Of a stretch of 64,000 nt of DNA, positions 1-9,371 are shown piece by piece. A model generated the notes under the pieces. That model searched no databases. It worked only from the letters and a program-made list of their open reading frames with translations, and was not told the DNA's origin. This DNA comes from Dyadobacter chenhuakuii. GTDB taxonomy: Bacteria; Bacteroidota; Bacteroidia; Cytophagales; Spirosomataceae. The stretch is taken from contig NZ_CP098805.1 in the NCBI RefSeq assembly GCF_023821985.2, positions 1,674,001 through 1,738,000 of the forward strand. The letters run 5' to 3'. The position numbers were made by a program, and so were the translations under genes. Positions within the stretch are counted from its first letter, which is position 1, and each line of letters opens with the position of its first letter.

Positions 1-65
1 TGATTTCATCGTAACAGTGGGTGAAAATTGAGTAACGGCGGACAAATTACAAAATCCGGTCTAAG

Positions 66-105
66 AGAAAAAAACGGGCAATATTTCCGGTTGGAAACAT
101 TGCCC
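66..105 (-). terminator. Rho-independent terminator after yidC
   Basis: Read on the minus strand, an inverted repeat (GGGCAATG.TTCC with its partner at 76-105, a 13-bp stem with one mismatch) is followed by a run of T. It lies 25 bases past the yidC stop codon. Bases 1-65 hold nothing I can assign. Confidence 0.8.
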
Positions 106-130
106 TATACATTACGATATATTAAATCTT

Positions 131-1957
131 TTATTTCTTTTTCGAACGCTTTTCAAGCTCAGCCTGCTTCTTTTTGGCCTCTTCTGCGGCTTGAAGCGAC
201 TTTTCCAGATATTTCTGGAACTTCGTCTGCTTCTTCTCGCCATTCGCGTTTTTCTTTCTGTTTTCTTCCAGAATGTTCCGGATCTTGTCTTCATTCACAA
301 AACGCTTGATCAAAAGCTGCTGCGCGATCGTCACCACGTTTGATACAAAATAATAGAATGTCAAACCGGCCGGAAACGAGTTAAGAACAAACATGAACAT
401 CAACGGCATAATGTAACCCAACACTTTCATGTTTACCGGGCCAGGCTGCGTTGGCGTGATCTGATTGTTATAATAAGCATAACCAATGCTGGACGCCGTC
501 ATCAACACGGTGAACAAGCTGATGTGGTTTCCTACACCAAAAGGAATGGTAAAGGGCAGCTTGATAAACGAATCATAAGTAGAAAGGTCGCTCGCCCACA
601 GGAAGGGTTGCTGCCGCAGCTCAATCAGGTTGGGGAACAGGAAGAACAGCGAAAACAGGATTGGCATGGTCGCCAGCACGGGGATACAGCCGCTCAGCGG
701 GCTTACGCCTACTTCCTGATAAAGCTTCATCTGATCTTGCTGTTGCTTTGCCATATCATCCGGGTTCTGGCTGCGTATCTGTTCCAGCTCGGGTGCCAGC
801 AGACGCATCTTGGCCATGCTGATATATGACTTGTAAGTCAGCGGTGTAAGGATTGTTTTTACAAAAATTACCAGCAGTATGATTAAAAGACCATAATTGC
901 TCACAAATTTTTCCAAAAAGTTGAAAAGCGGAACAAGGAAAAACTTGTTGATAGGCTTTAAAAACGCATATCCCAGATAAACATTCTGGTCGAAATTCTC
1001 GGCTTTAACCTTATCGACCAGGTGATAATCGTTTGGTCCAAGGAAGAACTGATAATTGGCCTCCCCTTTCTGTATGGCAGACATCGGAATTCCGGCCGAA
1101 ACATGCATTGTCTTTACGATGTTAGAATCCGCAGGGTTCACGTCAGCCCTTACAGCTACATTACCAAACGGATGCTTATCCGCGATCAGACCGGCAAGGA
1201 AGTATTTATGTTTGATTGTAAACCACTTGACAGGTTCGGCCGTTTTATCCTCTTCTGTTGCTGTCGGGCTCGTCGCAAGGCTTTGCAGATCATCGGTATA
1301 ATAGTTGATCGTGACCACCTCACGGTTTTTGTGCATATCATTTTCCAATTGCAGCAGATCATTGTTCCAGTCCAGCTGAACCAGTTTGTCACTTGATCCG
1401 GTAGCATTTGATTTGATGCCGTAATCGATCACATAACCGCTTCCATGCACAACATACGTTTGTTCAACAAACTGATTGCCTTTCAACGGAGCGCGGTAAG
1501 TTACTATTACTGAGTCTTTTTCCCCTACTTTCTGATTTTGCGCCTCAGTAGTGAAGAACAGGTCCGTCAAGCGCACGTCACCTGTTGTGGTCGGGAAGTT
1601 GATCCGGAAACTGTTATGATTTTCCGCAATCAGGTAAAGCGGCTTCTGATCGTAGGTTTTGTATTTTTTCAACATTACCTCTTTCATGACCCCTCCTTTG
1701 TTAGAGAAAACAACACGCGTGTCGTTCGTCTCGATAACCAGGTCTTTCGGAGCGACTTGCGCTACCGCATTTGAATCAGTGGATTGAGCAGATAAGTTGG
1801 TTGAATCCGAGACTGTTGGTGATTGAACAGAGGGTTTTGTAGTAACTTGTTTTACTTGCTCCACAGGTGCAGGTTCCACAGGTTTTGGAACCAGTATCTG
1901 GTAGCCAATCAGCATTAGCATGATTAATACTAAGCCGATGATAAAATTTTTATCCAT
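131..1957 (-). CDS. yidC: YidC membrane protein insertase
   Basis: This is the inner-membrane insertase that works with Sec or alone to place proteins in the membrane. The 608-residue protein has an N-terminal signal anchor (residues 5-22, ending in VPKP), a large periplasmic domain to about residue 340, and the conserved five-helix core. The core starts at about 350 (YGLLIILLVIFVKTILTPLT) and contains the cytoplasmic coiled segment SMAKMRLLAPELEQI. The C-terminus is a lysine-rich tail, as in ribosome-binding YidC/Oxa1 tails. Length and order match Bacteroidota YidC. It lies 84 bases downstream of pyrG on the same strand and is probably co-transcribed with it, ending at the terminator at 66-105. 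Confidence 0.97.
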   Translation of the reverse strand: MDKNFIIGLVLIMLMLIGYQILVPKPVEPAPVEQVKQVTTKPSVQSPTVSDSTNLSAQSTDSNAVAQVAPKDLVIETNDTRVVFSNKGGVMKEVMLKKYKTYDQKPLYLIAENHNSFRINFPTTTGDVRLTDLFFTTEAQNQKVGEKDSVIVTYRAPLKGNQFVEQTYVVHGSGYVIDYGIKSNATGSSDKLVQLDWNNDLLQLENDMHKNREVVTINYYTDDLQSLATSPTATEEDKTAEPVKWFTIKHKYFLAGLIADKHPFGNVAVRADVNPADSNIVKTMHVSAGIPMSAIQKGEANYQFFLGPNDYHLVDKVKAENFDQNVYLGYAFLKPINKFFLVPLFNFLEKFVSNYGLLIILLVIFVKTILTPLTYKSYISMAKMRLLAPELEQIRSQNPDDMAKQQQDQMKLYQEVGVSPLSGCIPVLATMPILFSLFFLFPNLIELRQQPFLWASDLSTYDSFIKLPFTIPFGVGNHISLFTVLMTASSIGYAYYNNQITPTQPGPVNMKVLGYIMPLMFMFVLNSFPAGLTFYYFVSNVVTIAQQLLIKRFVNEDKIRNILEENRKKNANGEKKQTKFQKYLEKSLQAAEEAKKKQAELEKRSKKK

Positions 1958-2041
1958 TATTTACTTGAAATGATTGAAATAGTAAACCCGCGAGGGGACG
2001 GCAAAGGTAATAAGTTTTTTGCTTATCGGCCTTTTTTGTGA

Positions 2042-3706
2042 TCAGTGGATTGTGGTGTTAAGCGATTCAACAGATCTCTTTTGCAGCGAATAAGTAAGTG
2101 CAGCACTCACGAAGTTCACAAAAATCGGATGCGGGTTCATCACCGTGCTTTTCAGCTCAGGGTGGAATTGCACGCCAATGTAGAACGGATGCCCGGGCAG
2201 CTCAACCATTTCAACGAGGTTGTTGTCAGGATTGATTCCGGTTGCAACCAGTCCTTTTTCCTCGAAGTCTTTGAGATACTTATTATTGAACTCGTAACGG
2301 TGGCGGTGGCGCTCGCTAATGTTCGTTTTACCATAGATCCGGCTCGCCAGCGTGTCTTTCTTGATCTTGCATGGATAAGCTCCCAGACGCATGGTGCCGC
2401 CTTTGTTGGAAACGTCCTTCTGATCTTTCATCAGGTGGATAACCGGATGATCGGTGTTCGCGTCCATTTCAACAGAATGTGCTCCATCCCAGCCTATTAC
2501 ATTTCTTGCATATTCAATAACCGCCATTTGCATGCCTAAACAGATTCCGAAGAAAGGAATGTTGTTTTCACGCACATACTGGATCGCAGCGATTTTTCCT
2601 TCGATCCCTCTTTCACCAAAACCAGGCGCAACCAGAACACCATCCAGGCTTTCCAATTTTTCCACGGCATTTTCTGCTGTAAGGCTTTCCGAATGGATCC
2701 ATTCAATGTTCACTTTGCACTCGTTGGCTGCTCCGGCGTGAATGAATGATTCAACGATGGATTTGTAAGCGTCATGCAATTCAACATATTTTCCTACCAG
2801 ACCAATGCGGATGGAATCAACCGGATTTTTATAGCGGGACAAAAACGTCTTCCACGAATCCAGATCGACGTCTTTATCGTTGTAAATATCGAGCATATAC
2901 AGCGCGCGCTGATCCAGTCTTTCTTTCAGCATCAGCAAAGGAACGGCGTAAATCGTATCCGCGTCCATGGCCTCGATAACAGAATTCACCTGAACATTGC
3001 AGAAAAGCGCGATCTTTTTGCGAATATCGTAAGGAAGCGGATGTTCCGTGCGGCAAACAAGGATATCCGGCTGGATCCCCGCTTCTTGCAGCATTCTTAC
3101 CGAATGTTGCGTCGGTTTGGTTTTCAGCTCTCCGGCAGAATTCAAATAAGGGATCAGGGTCAGATGGATCACAAGCGTATTATGTTCTTCCATCTCAAAC
3201 TTAACCTGACGAACCGCTTCCAGGAACGGAAGTGACTCAATATCCCCTACGCAACCGCCGATTTCCGTAATAACGATATCATAATCGCCGGTTTGACCGA
3301 GCAGGAGCATATTCCTTTTCAGCTCGTCCGTAATGTGCGGGACAACCTGAACAGTTTTGCCCAGAAAATCCCCCCGGCGCTCAGCTGTAATGACATTGTG
3401 GTAGATGCGTCCCGTAGTAACATTGTTGGCCTGGGATGTGCGAACATTCAGGAAACGCTCGTAATGGCCCAGATCAAGATCCGTTTCAGCACCGTCGTCC
3501 GTTACATAGCACTCGCCGTGCTCGTAAGGATTCATGGTTCCCGGATCAATATTAAGATATGGATCGAATTTTTGAATCGTAACAGAAAGCCCTCGGGCTT
3601 GCAGTAGTTTTGCTAATGAAGAGGCAATGATTCCTTTGCCAAGTGAAGATGTTACACCGCCCGTAACGAAAATGTACTTCGCGGTCTTTCGTGCTTTGGA
3701 AGCCAT
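2042..3706 (-). CDS. pyrG: CTP synthase
   Basis: It converts UTP, ATP and glutamine to CTP, the last step of pyrimidine nucleotide synthesis, in the cytoplasm. The N-terminal amidoligase domain begins YIFVTGGVTSSLGKGI (P-loop-like ATP site). The C-terminal class I glutamine amidotransferase domain carries the nucleophile Cys in FFGICLGMQMA and the His-Glu pair in GVQFHPE. The chosen ATG at 3706 gives MASKARKTAKYIF and 554 residues, the usual family length; an ATG at 3742 would add 12 residues with no counterpart in the family. The gene is probably co-transcribed with yidC. Confidence 0.96.
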   Translation of the reverse strand: MASKARKTAKYIFVTGGVTSSLGKGIIASSLAKLLQARGLSVTIQKFDPYLNIDPGTMNPYEHGECYVTDDGAETDLDLGHYERFLNVRTSQANNVTTGRIYHNVITAERRGDFLGKTVQVVPHITDELKRNMLLLGQTGDYDIVITEIGGCVGDIESLPFLEAVRQVKFEMEEHNTLVIHLTLIPYLNSAGELKTKPTQHSVRMLQEAGIQPDILVCRTEHPLPYDIRKKIALFCNVQVNSVIEAMDADTIYAVPLLMLKERLDQRALYMLDIYNDKDVDLDSWKTFLSRYKNPVDSIRIGLVGKYVELHDAYKSIVESFIHAGAANECKVNIEWIHSESLTAENAVEKLESLDGVLVAPGFGERGIEGKIAAIQYVRENNIPFFGICLGMQMAVIEYARNVIGWDGAHSVEMDANTDHPVIHLMKDQKDVSNKGGTMRLGAYPCKIKKDTLASRIYGKTNISERHRHRYEFNNKYLKDFEEKGLVATGINPDNNLVEMVELPGHPFYIGVQFHPELKSTVMNPHPIFVNFVSAALTYSLQKRSVESLNTTIH

Positions 3707-3989
3707 AAGACGTTGCTTTTTTTCTATGATTACGGGATACAAAGATACAGGAATATTAGAAGAATCTAAGCGGGGGCTTTTTAAATATTACCGTAAAATC
3801 ATTAAACACTTGTTACTCTGGAAGGTTAGCAGGCGTAAATTTTTCTGCCCCCATTTTCTCCAAACAAGCTTTTGCACAGGTTTTAAGTGCGTTTGTGACT
3901 TCATAAAATGCATAAAATTTTGAATAAAAAAAACTACAAATTTTAATTCCTATTTTGCATCAATCCCAACCTAAATCATTTTAACCAAT

Positions 3990-4892
3990 ATGAGAAAAAT
4001 TTTATTTCTGCCATTTCTGCTGATATGGCTAACGCCCGCATTTTCACAAAGCGCAAAGGACGCTGCCAAAACACCGCTCAAAATCATTGTGTTTGGCGCA
4101 CATCCCGACGACTGCGACCTTGGCGCCGGAGGCGTCGCATCCATTTACTCCTCCATGGGACATAAGGTTAAATTCGTTTCCCTTACCAATGGCGACGCAG
4201 GCCACCAGGATATTGGCGGCGGAGAACTGGCTAAACGTCGGCTTAATGAAACAAGGGAAGTGGCGAAGCGACTAGGCATCGAATACGACGTGCTTGACAA
4301 CCACGACGGCGAGCTTTTCCCCACATTAGAAAACCGGCTGGCAGTGATCCGCAAAATCCGCGAATGGAATGCAGATGTGGTGATCGCACCCAGAACAAAC
4401 GATTATCATCCCGATCACCGCAATACTGGGGTAATTGTGCAGGATGCATCCTACCTGGTAATAGTGCCTAATATTCTTAGTAGTGTGCCTCCGCTGGTTA
4501 AAAACCCTGTTTTTCTTTACTTCCGGGATCGTTTTCAGCGTCCTAACCCTTTCCGTCCGGACATTGCTATTGACATCACCACAGCAATTACTAAAAAAGT
4601 CGATGGATTGGACGCGCATGTCTCCCAATTCTACGAATGGTTGCCTTGGACAAATCAGGATCTTGCTAATGTTCCGAAAGGTCTTGAAGAGCGAAAAAAG
4701 TGGCTATTGGCAGCTACGGAAAAACGTTCTTCTATCACCCCGGAGATTAAGCTGACCGTTGAAAAATGGTACGGAAAAGAGCAATCTGAGAAGATAAAAT
4801 TTGTGGAAGTTTTTGAGATAACTGAGTATGGAAAACAACCGTCACCAGAAGAGATCAGGCGACTGTTTCCAATGCTTCCACAGGGAAATTAA
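3990..4892 (+). CDS. Secreted PIG-L (LmbE-like) family deacetylase
   Basis: A zinc-dependent hydrolase of the PIG-L/LmbE family, whose members remove acetyl groups from N-acetylglucosamine-type substrates. The substrate here cannot be read from sequence. Residues 1-19 form a signal peptide (MRKILFLPFLLIWLTPAFSQ), so it acts in the periplasm or outside. The family metal motif is present as GAHPDDCDLGAGG (about residues 36-48), and the distal zinc His lies in DYHPDHRNTG (about 136). The 300-residue length is normal. It stands alone between divergent pyrG and convergent nspC and ends at a strong hairpin. Confidence 0.85.
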   Translation: MRKILFLPFLLIWLTPAFSQSAKDAAKTPLKIIVFGAHPDDCDLGAGGVASIYSSMGHKVKFVSLTNGDAGHQDIGGGELAKRRLNETREVAKRLGIEYDVLDNHDGELFPTLENRLAVIRKIREWNADVVIAPRTNDYHPDHRNTGVIVQDASYLVIVPNILSSVPPLVKNPVFLYFRDRFQRPNPFRPDIAIDITTAITKKVDGLDAHVSQFYEWLPWTNQDLANVPKGLEERKKWLLAATEKRSSITPEIKLTVEKWYGKEQSEKIKFVEVFEITEYGKQPSPEEIRRLFPMLPQGN

Positions 4893-4930
4893 CGTTAATA
4901 GGATTCAAATTTCTTCGAAAAGAAATATAG

Positions 4931-4985
4931 AAAAAGCCTCGTTCGGTCTGTCGTGTTTATAACGATTATTCGAACGAGGCTTTTC
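4931..4985. terminator. Bidirectional Rho-independent terminator
   Basis: The inverted repeat AAAAGCCTCGTTCG / CGAACGAGGCTTTT gives a 14-bp perfect stem. It has A-rich and T-rich flanks on both strands and sits between two convergent genes, so it can stop transcription both ways. Confidence 0.85.
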
Positions 4986-5022
4986 GATTTAAGAGAGAAT
5001 GTTAAGCAAAATCAGGCATTTA

Positions 5023-6180
5023 CTATGATAACCGGTCTTTGAAACTCTCGTAACCGAAAGACTTGATCAATCTAAAATCGCCACCAGCTGACACCATACC
5101 AATGGAAGGCAAGTTAACGCCGTTAAATGTTGTCGTTTTAACCATGGTGTAGTGTATCATGTCTTCAAATATGATTTTATCTCCAGACGTTAATGGTTGA
5201 TTAAACGAATAGTCACCAATGAAGTCGCCTGCGAGGCATGTCATACCGCCCATTCTGTAAGTTGGTTTTCCTGCGACTGCTTCCATGCTGGCACCTGCGA
5301 TGACAGGCTTATAAGGCATCTCTAATGTATCCGGCATATGCGCCGCAAATGACGTGTCCAGGATCGCGACATCGATGCCTTGACTATCCATCACATCCAG
5401 TACGCTTGTGACCAGAACACCCGTCCGCCAGGCTATGGCTGAACCCGGTTCCAGTATCACATCCAGGTTATATTTAGCCCTTATATTACTAACTAATTTT
5501 TTTAGTTTTTCAATATCGTATCCTTCTCTTGTCATCAAATGACCGCCTCCCATATTCAACCACTTGGCCTGATGCAGCAAATCTCCGAAGCGTGATTCCA
5601 ATGCTTCCAAGGTCCGCTCCAATGTATCCGAACCATTCTCACAAAGTGTATGGAAGTGGATGCCGTCTATCCCATCCGGCAAGGTGTTCGGCATTTTGTC
5701 CCGCGTAATGCCCAGGCGCGAGCCAGGCACGCAAGGATTATACATATCCGTCGCGACTTCCGAATATTGCGGGTTTACGCGGATGCCGCAGGAAAGCTCA
5801 TGGTCTGGGTTCGCAGCTTTGAATGCCTCTACCCTATCTTTGAACCGCTCCCATTGGCTCAGGGAGTTAAATGTGATGTGGCTGCTGCGCTCCATGATCT
5901 CTGCAAACTCATTATCCAGATACGCCGGCATGTATGTATGCGCCTGGTAACCCATGAAATCATTGATCAGCTTCACCTCATTCAGCGAGCTTGCCGTTGC
6001 GCCGCTCAAATATTCTTTCACGATCGGAAATGCGCTGAACATAGAAAAACCTTTCAAGGCCAGGATGATTTTGCAACCGGCCGCCTGCTGCACCGAATCG
6101 ATCAGGCTCAGGTTCTGGCGTAAGAGCGTTTCGTCCAGAACAAAACAAGGCGACGGGATTTCGTTGTAATCGATGGGCAT
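5023..6180 (-). CDS. nspC: Carboxynorspermidine decarboxylase
   Basis: A PLP-dependent alanine-racemase-fold decarboxylase that makes (nor)spermidine from the carboxy form, in the alternative polyamine route. Visible landmarks are the PLP lysine in ILALKGFSMF (about residue 42), the glycine-rich phosphate site WLNMGGGHLMT, the cysteine in HFHTLCENGSD, and LEPGSAIAWRTGVL. The ATG at 6180 gives MPIDYNEIPSPCFVLDE and 385 residues, the family length. An upstream in-frame start at 6264 would add an unrelated 28 residues and is rejected. The partner dehydrogenase is not in this window. Confidence 0.92.
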   Translation of the reverse strand: MPIDYNEIPSPCFVLDETLLRQNLSLIDSVQQAAGCKIILALKGFSMFSAFPIVKEYLSGATASSLNEVKLINDFMGYQAHTYMPAYLDNEFAEIMERSSHITFNSLSQWERFKDRVEAFKAANPDHELSCGIRVNPQYSEVATDMYNPCVPGSRLGITRDKMPNTLPDGIDGIHFHTLCENGSDTLERTLEALESRFGDLLHQAKWLNMGGGHLMTREGYDIEKLKKLVSNIRAKYNLDVILEPGSAIAWRTGVLVTSVLDVMDSQGIDVAILDTSFAAHMPDTLEMPYKPVIAGASMEAVAGKPTYRMGGMTCLAGDFIGDYSFNQPLTSGDKIIFEDMIHYTMVKTTTFNGVNLPSIGMVSAGGDFRLIKSFGYESFKDRLS

Positions 6181-6228
6181 TTTATATAAATGAATAATGA
6201 ATGAATCAGCTAAAATGTAAGGTTTCTC

Positions 6229-6248
6229 TATTTTTGTACACAAAAGTA
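6229..6248. promoter_or_regulatory. Candidate divergent -7 boxes
   Basis: TATTTTTG at 6229-6236 (plus, toward the exonuclease at 6303) and TACTTTTG read on the minus strand at 6241-6248 (toward nspC at 6180) both match the Bacteroidota -7 consensus TAnnTTTG. No correctly spaced TTTG -33 element was found for either, so this is tentative. Confidence 0.35.
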
Positions 6249-6302
6249 TAAGTTTGAGTTTCAAAAGAGTCCCAATTTTATGTTACCAATCAAAACCACG
6301 GC

Positions 6303-6890
6303 ATGGCGTTCCTCGTATTAGACATTGAAATGACGGGCCCCGAGCCGGGCTGGAATGAGATCATACAAATTGGAGCAGAGTTTTTCGACGACAACTGGCG
6401 GTCGCTGGGCACTTACCTACAAAACGTCTATCCCGAAAACGAAGAGGCTTTTTCTGTTAAATCGGAAGAAGTGCATGGACTGTCAATGGCCGATCTGGAA
6501 GATGCGCCTATGATTTACGATGTCTTGCCGGAGTTTGAAAAATGGCTTAAAAAGTTAAATGCCGGTAAACCAAACCTTACCAATGTCATCATTTGCGGTC
6601 AAAGTGTCATTAACGACATTAATTTCCTTCGCTATGCATACCGAAATGAGAAAATGAAGTGGGGATTCTCCAATAAGCTGATTGATCTTCACACTGTATC
6701 TTATTTGTTTTTTCAAATTTTAGAGAAGAATGGCAAAACGGTTCCCCGCTCGCTGAGCCTGGGTTCAGTGGCCACCTATTTTGGTTTTGAGCGGGAAGAA
6801 GAAACCCATAATGCATTGGAAGACGCCCGACTGACCGCTAAGTGCCTGAAAGAATTCTTCAAATTAATTGACAATCTCACACTCAAATGA
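6303..6890 (+). CDS. DEDDh 3'-5' exonuclease (DnaQ/RNase T fold)
   Basis: A single-domain exonuclease of the DnaQ-like superfamily. Acidic metal ligands are visible as Asp and Glu in LDIEMTG (residues 7-13), Asp in NDINFLR (about 103), and His/Asp in HNALEDARLTAKC (about 176-185), which is the DEDDh pattern. At 195 residues it is only the exonuclease domain, with no polymerase or helicase part. Substrate (DNA proofreading/repair or RNA trimming) cannot be decided. Its stop overlaps the start of the bestrophin gene by 4 bases (ATGA), so the two are translationally coupled. Confidence 0.85.
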   Translation: MAFLVLDIEMTGPEPGWNEIIQIGAEFFDDNWRSLGTYLQNVYPENEEAFSVKSEEVHGLSMADLEDAPMIYDVLPEFEKWLKKLNAGKPNLTNVIICGQSVINDINFLRYAYRNEKMKWGFSNKLIDLHTVSYLFFQILEKNGKTVPRSLSLGSVATYFGFEREEETHNALEDARLTAKCLKEFFKLIDNLTLK

Positions 6891-7768
6891 TCGATTACAA
6901 TCCTAAGGAGTGGTTTCGCTACATATTTTATTTCCAAAAAGGAGACACGGTCCGCAAGCTCATGCCGCTGATTCTGACCATTGCGGTGTATTCAACAGCC
7001 ATTGCCTATCTCTTATTGATTCATTTCAAATTAAAGGAAAACACGGATCTGAAAAACATTTCCCTGATGCACTCGCTATTAGGATTTGTCATTTCGATGC
7101 TGCTCGTATTCCGGACCAATACGGCTTATGACCGCTGGTGGGAAGGACGCAAACAGTGGGGCTCATTAATGAACATCAGCCGCAACCTTGCTCTGAAAAT
7201 CAATGCATTACTTGGAAATGAACATGAATTGGAGCGGGCATTTTTTATGAAGATGATTCCTAATTATGCTTTTGCTCTGAAAAATCATCTGCAGGGCGGT
7301 TACAGGTCGGAGGAGTTTGAGGATTCAGAATTGTATAAAAAAGCAACGCTTCGCGTGCACGATCATATTCCCAACCAGATTGCCGCTGCGATCTTTAGCA
7401 AAGTGATTGAACTACAAAAAAGAGGCGTTTTGCTACCCGAGCATACGATTCTGCTAAATCACGAACTGGAAGCTTTTACTAACATTTGCGGAGCGTGTGA
7501 GCGGATCAAGAACACGCCTATTCCTCTCTCTTACAGCTCTTTTATTAAAAAATTCATTTTCATTTACTGCCTGACTCTCCCAATCGGCTACGTTTTTAGT
7601 CTGCACTTTTTGGTTGTTCCATTCGTAATGTTTGTGTTTTACATTCTTGCCAGTCTTGAAGTTATCGCCGAAGAGATCGAGGATCCTTTTGGGGTAGACA
7701 GCAATGATCTGCCTATGGAGCGCATTTGCAATGGTATACAGACTTCCACACGTGCATTGCTGCAATAA
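6887..7768 (+). CDS. Bestrophin family ion channel
   Basis: A homologue of bestrophin (formerly UPF0187) pentameric anion/cation channels of the inner membrane. The 293-residue protein has transmembrane helices near residues 25-45 and 60-80, followed by the family signature FRTNTAYDRWWEGRKQWG (about 78-95) and ISRNLAL. A second helical pair near 225-260 includes FVMFVFYILASLEVIAEEIEDPFG, where the acidic run before PFG is the conserved cytoplasmic motif. The start overlaps the exonuclease stop by 4 bases. Ion selectivity cannot be read from sequence. Confidence 0.88.
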   Translation: MIDYNPKEWFRYIFYFQKGDTVRKLMPLILTIAVYSTAIAYLLLIHFKLKENTDLKNISLMHSLLGFVISMLLVFRTNTAYDRWWEGRKQWGSLMNISRNLALKINALLGNEHELERAFFMKMIPNYAFALKNHLQGGYRSEEFEDSELYKKATLRVHDHIPNQIAAAIFSKVIELQKRGVLLPEHTILLNHELEAFTNICGACERIKNTPIPLSYSSFIKKFIFIYCLTLPIGYVFSLHFLVVPFVMFVFYILASLEVIAEEIEDPFGVDSNDLPMERICNGIQTSTRALLQ

Positions 7769-8097
7769 TGTCAGGAATGGCACAATTATTAGGAAGAAAT
7801 TAGAAAACCGTAAGAGTTTGATTAAAATTGATGATTTTTTCAAAAATTTTCTTCAATCGAATTTTATCCTGTTTTCGTGATTTTGGAAAAATTTTTCAAT
7901 AATCACCATCATTTAAAAACCTAAGATTGTCATACCAACAATAATTTGACAATTCAATCACCGAAAGTTACCTCAAAATCCGCATTTCAAGCTTTTTGGC
8001 TGCATTTTAGCGCCTAGCAGGATGGCAAGAAATTTTTTATATTCATGGAAATCCCGTACAACGGGAGGTTTTGTTACTCGATTAAACGGATAATATC
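7769..8097. other. AT-rich intergenic region with a small leader hairpin
   Basis: The 329 bases have no coding potential I would trust. They are strongly AT-rich. A 6-bp hairpin (TCCCGT-ACA-ACGGGA, 8052-8066) lies about 30 bases before the next start codon and may sit in the 5' leader. No clear terminator follows the bestrophin gene. Confidence 0.5.
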
Positions 8098-8514
8098 ATG
8101 AATAAGTCATCTTTTTTAGTATCTATATTATTGCTTACAGGATTGGTTACGTTCGGTGCGCAGGCACAGTCTATTGTTGATCCGGGAGTTTCTGTTCACA
8201 ATTATAAACACCCAAATAAAGCTGCAAAAGCCAAGGCTAACCGCGGCAATGATGCTGTCGTTTATAATTTGAATACAGTTGAAAGTTACAGCAAGCAGCA
8301 ACGCAGCCGCTACGTGAGCAATACGCCCAAGTATGCACCGCGCCCGGTGACGCTGGTAGTTACCAAGCGTTATACGCCGGAAGGAGTCGATATTAACCCA
8401 TTGATTTCACCGCGGAACTACAAAACGCCAACGAACATAACGACCAGCAACAACACGCAAGTGGCTGATTACTACAATAAACAGGATAGTACAGCTTATC
8501 CTACGGTTGACTAA
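8098..8514 (+). CDS. Hypothetical secreted protein
   Basis: I do not recognise this 138-residue protein. It has a clear signal peptide (MNKSSFLVSILLLTGLVTFGAQAQ, cleavage after AQA), so it is exported. The mature part is short, polar and rich in Asn, Tyr, Thr and Lys (for example NPLISPRNYKTPTN), without cysteines or a recognisable fold. It is a single-gene unit ended by the palindromic terminator at 8521-8571. Confidence 0.65.
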   Translation: MNKSSFLVSILLLTGLVTFGAQAQSIVDPGVSVHNYKHPNKAAKAKANRGNDAVVYNLNTVESYSKQQRSRYVSNTPKYAPRPVTLVVTKRYTPEGVDINPLISPRNYKTPTNITTSNNTQVADYYNKQDSTAYPTVD

Positions 8515-8520
8515 GCGTTT

Positions 8521-8571
8521 ATAACCCAAAAAAAAAGCCGGTCCAAATGGACCGGCTTTTTTTTGGGTTAT
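8521..8571. terminator. Bidirectional terminator, near-perfect 51-bp palindrome
   Basis: The sequence reads ATAACCCA9-GCCGGTCC-AAAT-GGACCGGC-T8GGGTTAT. A 9-bp GC stem is flanked by A and T tracts, and the outer ATAACCC/GGGTTAT arms also pair. It serves both the plus-strand gene ending at 8514 and the minus-strand gene whose stop codon (8568-8570) lies inside the right arm. Confidence 0.88.
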
Positions 8572-9188
8572 AAGCTACTGACTTGCTTTTTCTCGTTAAG
8601 GACTATTCGCAGCTTAAATCCAGCCAGGTCCGTTTTAACTTCCCGGCAGAGCCCATCTTTATAAGAATAGATTCCTTGTTTGCCATCGGGAAGTGTTACG
8701 CCATACTTTCCTTCTGAAAGTTTTTTGACGCTGCACATTTTCCCATATCGCTCAGAGTAAACTTCATTGATATTGATCGGCTCCTTATAGTAGAGGCCGG
8801 TTATCGTGCTGCTAATCGGTATATTCAGTGATAGCTTTGGCTTATCATCGCCGTCTTCACCCGAAAACAACACTTCGTAAGAACTCTTTGCTGCACTTTT
8901 AGTAAGTGTCTTTTCCTTCAAATCTCCATTCACATGATGCGCGCAGGTTGCTGACACCAGCTTTCCTCCTGAATAATTCGCCTGGGTCGAATATTTACCC
9001 TTGTAGAACATCACCTTGAAATCCGATTCAATGCGATGCTGCTCCAAATTATCCTTGCCCTGGTCATCGAAGACCTTTAAAGATCCGATGGTGCGTCCTG
9101 CAACGATCACGTCGTATACATTTTGCGCCCGGACCATTGAAGCCGAAAGAAATAACATTCCGAAAACCAAATACCCTGAAACTCTCAT
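8568..9188 (-). CDS. Secreted DUF6134-like protein
   Basis: A 206-residue exported protein with a signal peptide (cleavage near VRAQ, residue 22). The mature part is almost all beta strand, opening YDVIVAGRTIGSLKVF and containing pairs such as GKYGVTLPDGKQGIYSYKDG near the end, resembling the DUF6134 family of Bacteroidota. Its role is unknown; a periplasmic or outer-membrane-associated beta-sandwich or partial barrel fits. The single Cys residues in TCAHHV, MCSVKK and LCREVK are not arranged as a known metal site. The family call is from memory of sequence style. Confidence 0.6.
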   Translation of the reverse strand: MRVSGYLVFGMLFLSASMVRAQNVYDVIVAGRTIGSLKVFDDQGKDNLEQHRIESDFKVMFYKGKYSTQANYSGGKLVSATCAHHVNGDLKEKTLTKSAAKSSYEVLFSGEDGDDKPKLSLNIPISSTITGLYYKEPININEVYSERYGKMCSVKKLSEGKYGVTLPDGKQGIYSYKDGLCREVKTDLAGFKLRIVLNEKKQVSSL

Positions 9189-9371
9189 TTTATGTCTTTT
9201 TGCTGTCGAAATAGTGTGTTGCTAATATAACTCTAAACTATTGTTCCTATTGCCTTCCATAAAGATAATCAGCGATATGACAGTCCTACACGCCGCTGAC
9301 AATTTTTCATAGGGTAATGTGGGGACTGAATGGAGCATTATTACCCAATCCCGGAAATCCATAAAAAACGG

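Noticed and set aside
1981..2041. Terminator between pyrG and yidC
   Set aside because: Only a weak 6-bp stem is possible and the genes look co-transcribed.
3907..3957. Promoter for the PIG-L gene (TTTTG ... TATTTTG)
   Set aside because: The -7 match lacks one base and the gap to the TTTG is about 28 bases, too long for the consensus.
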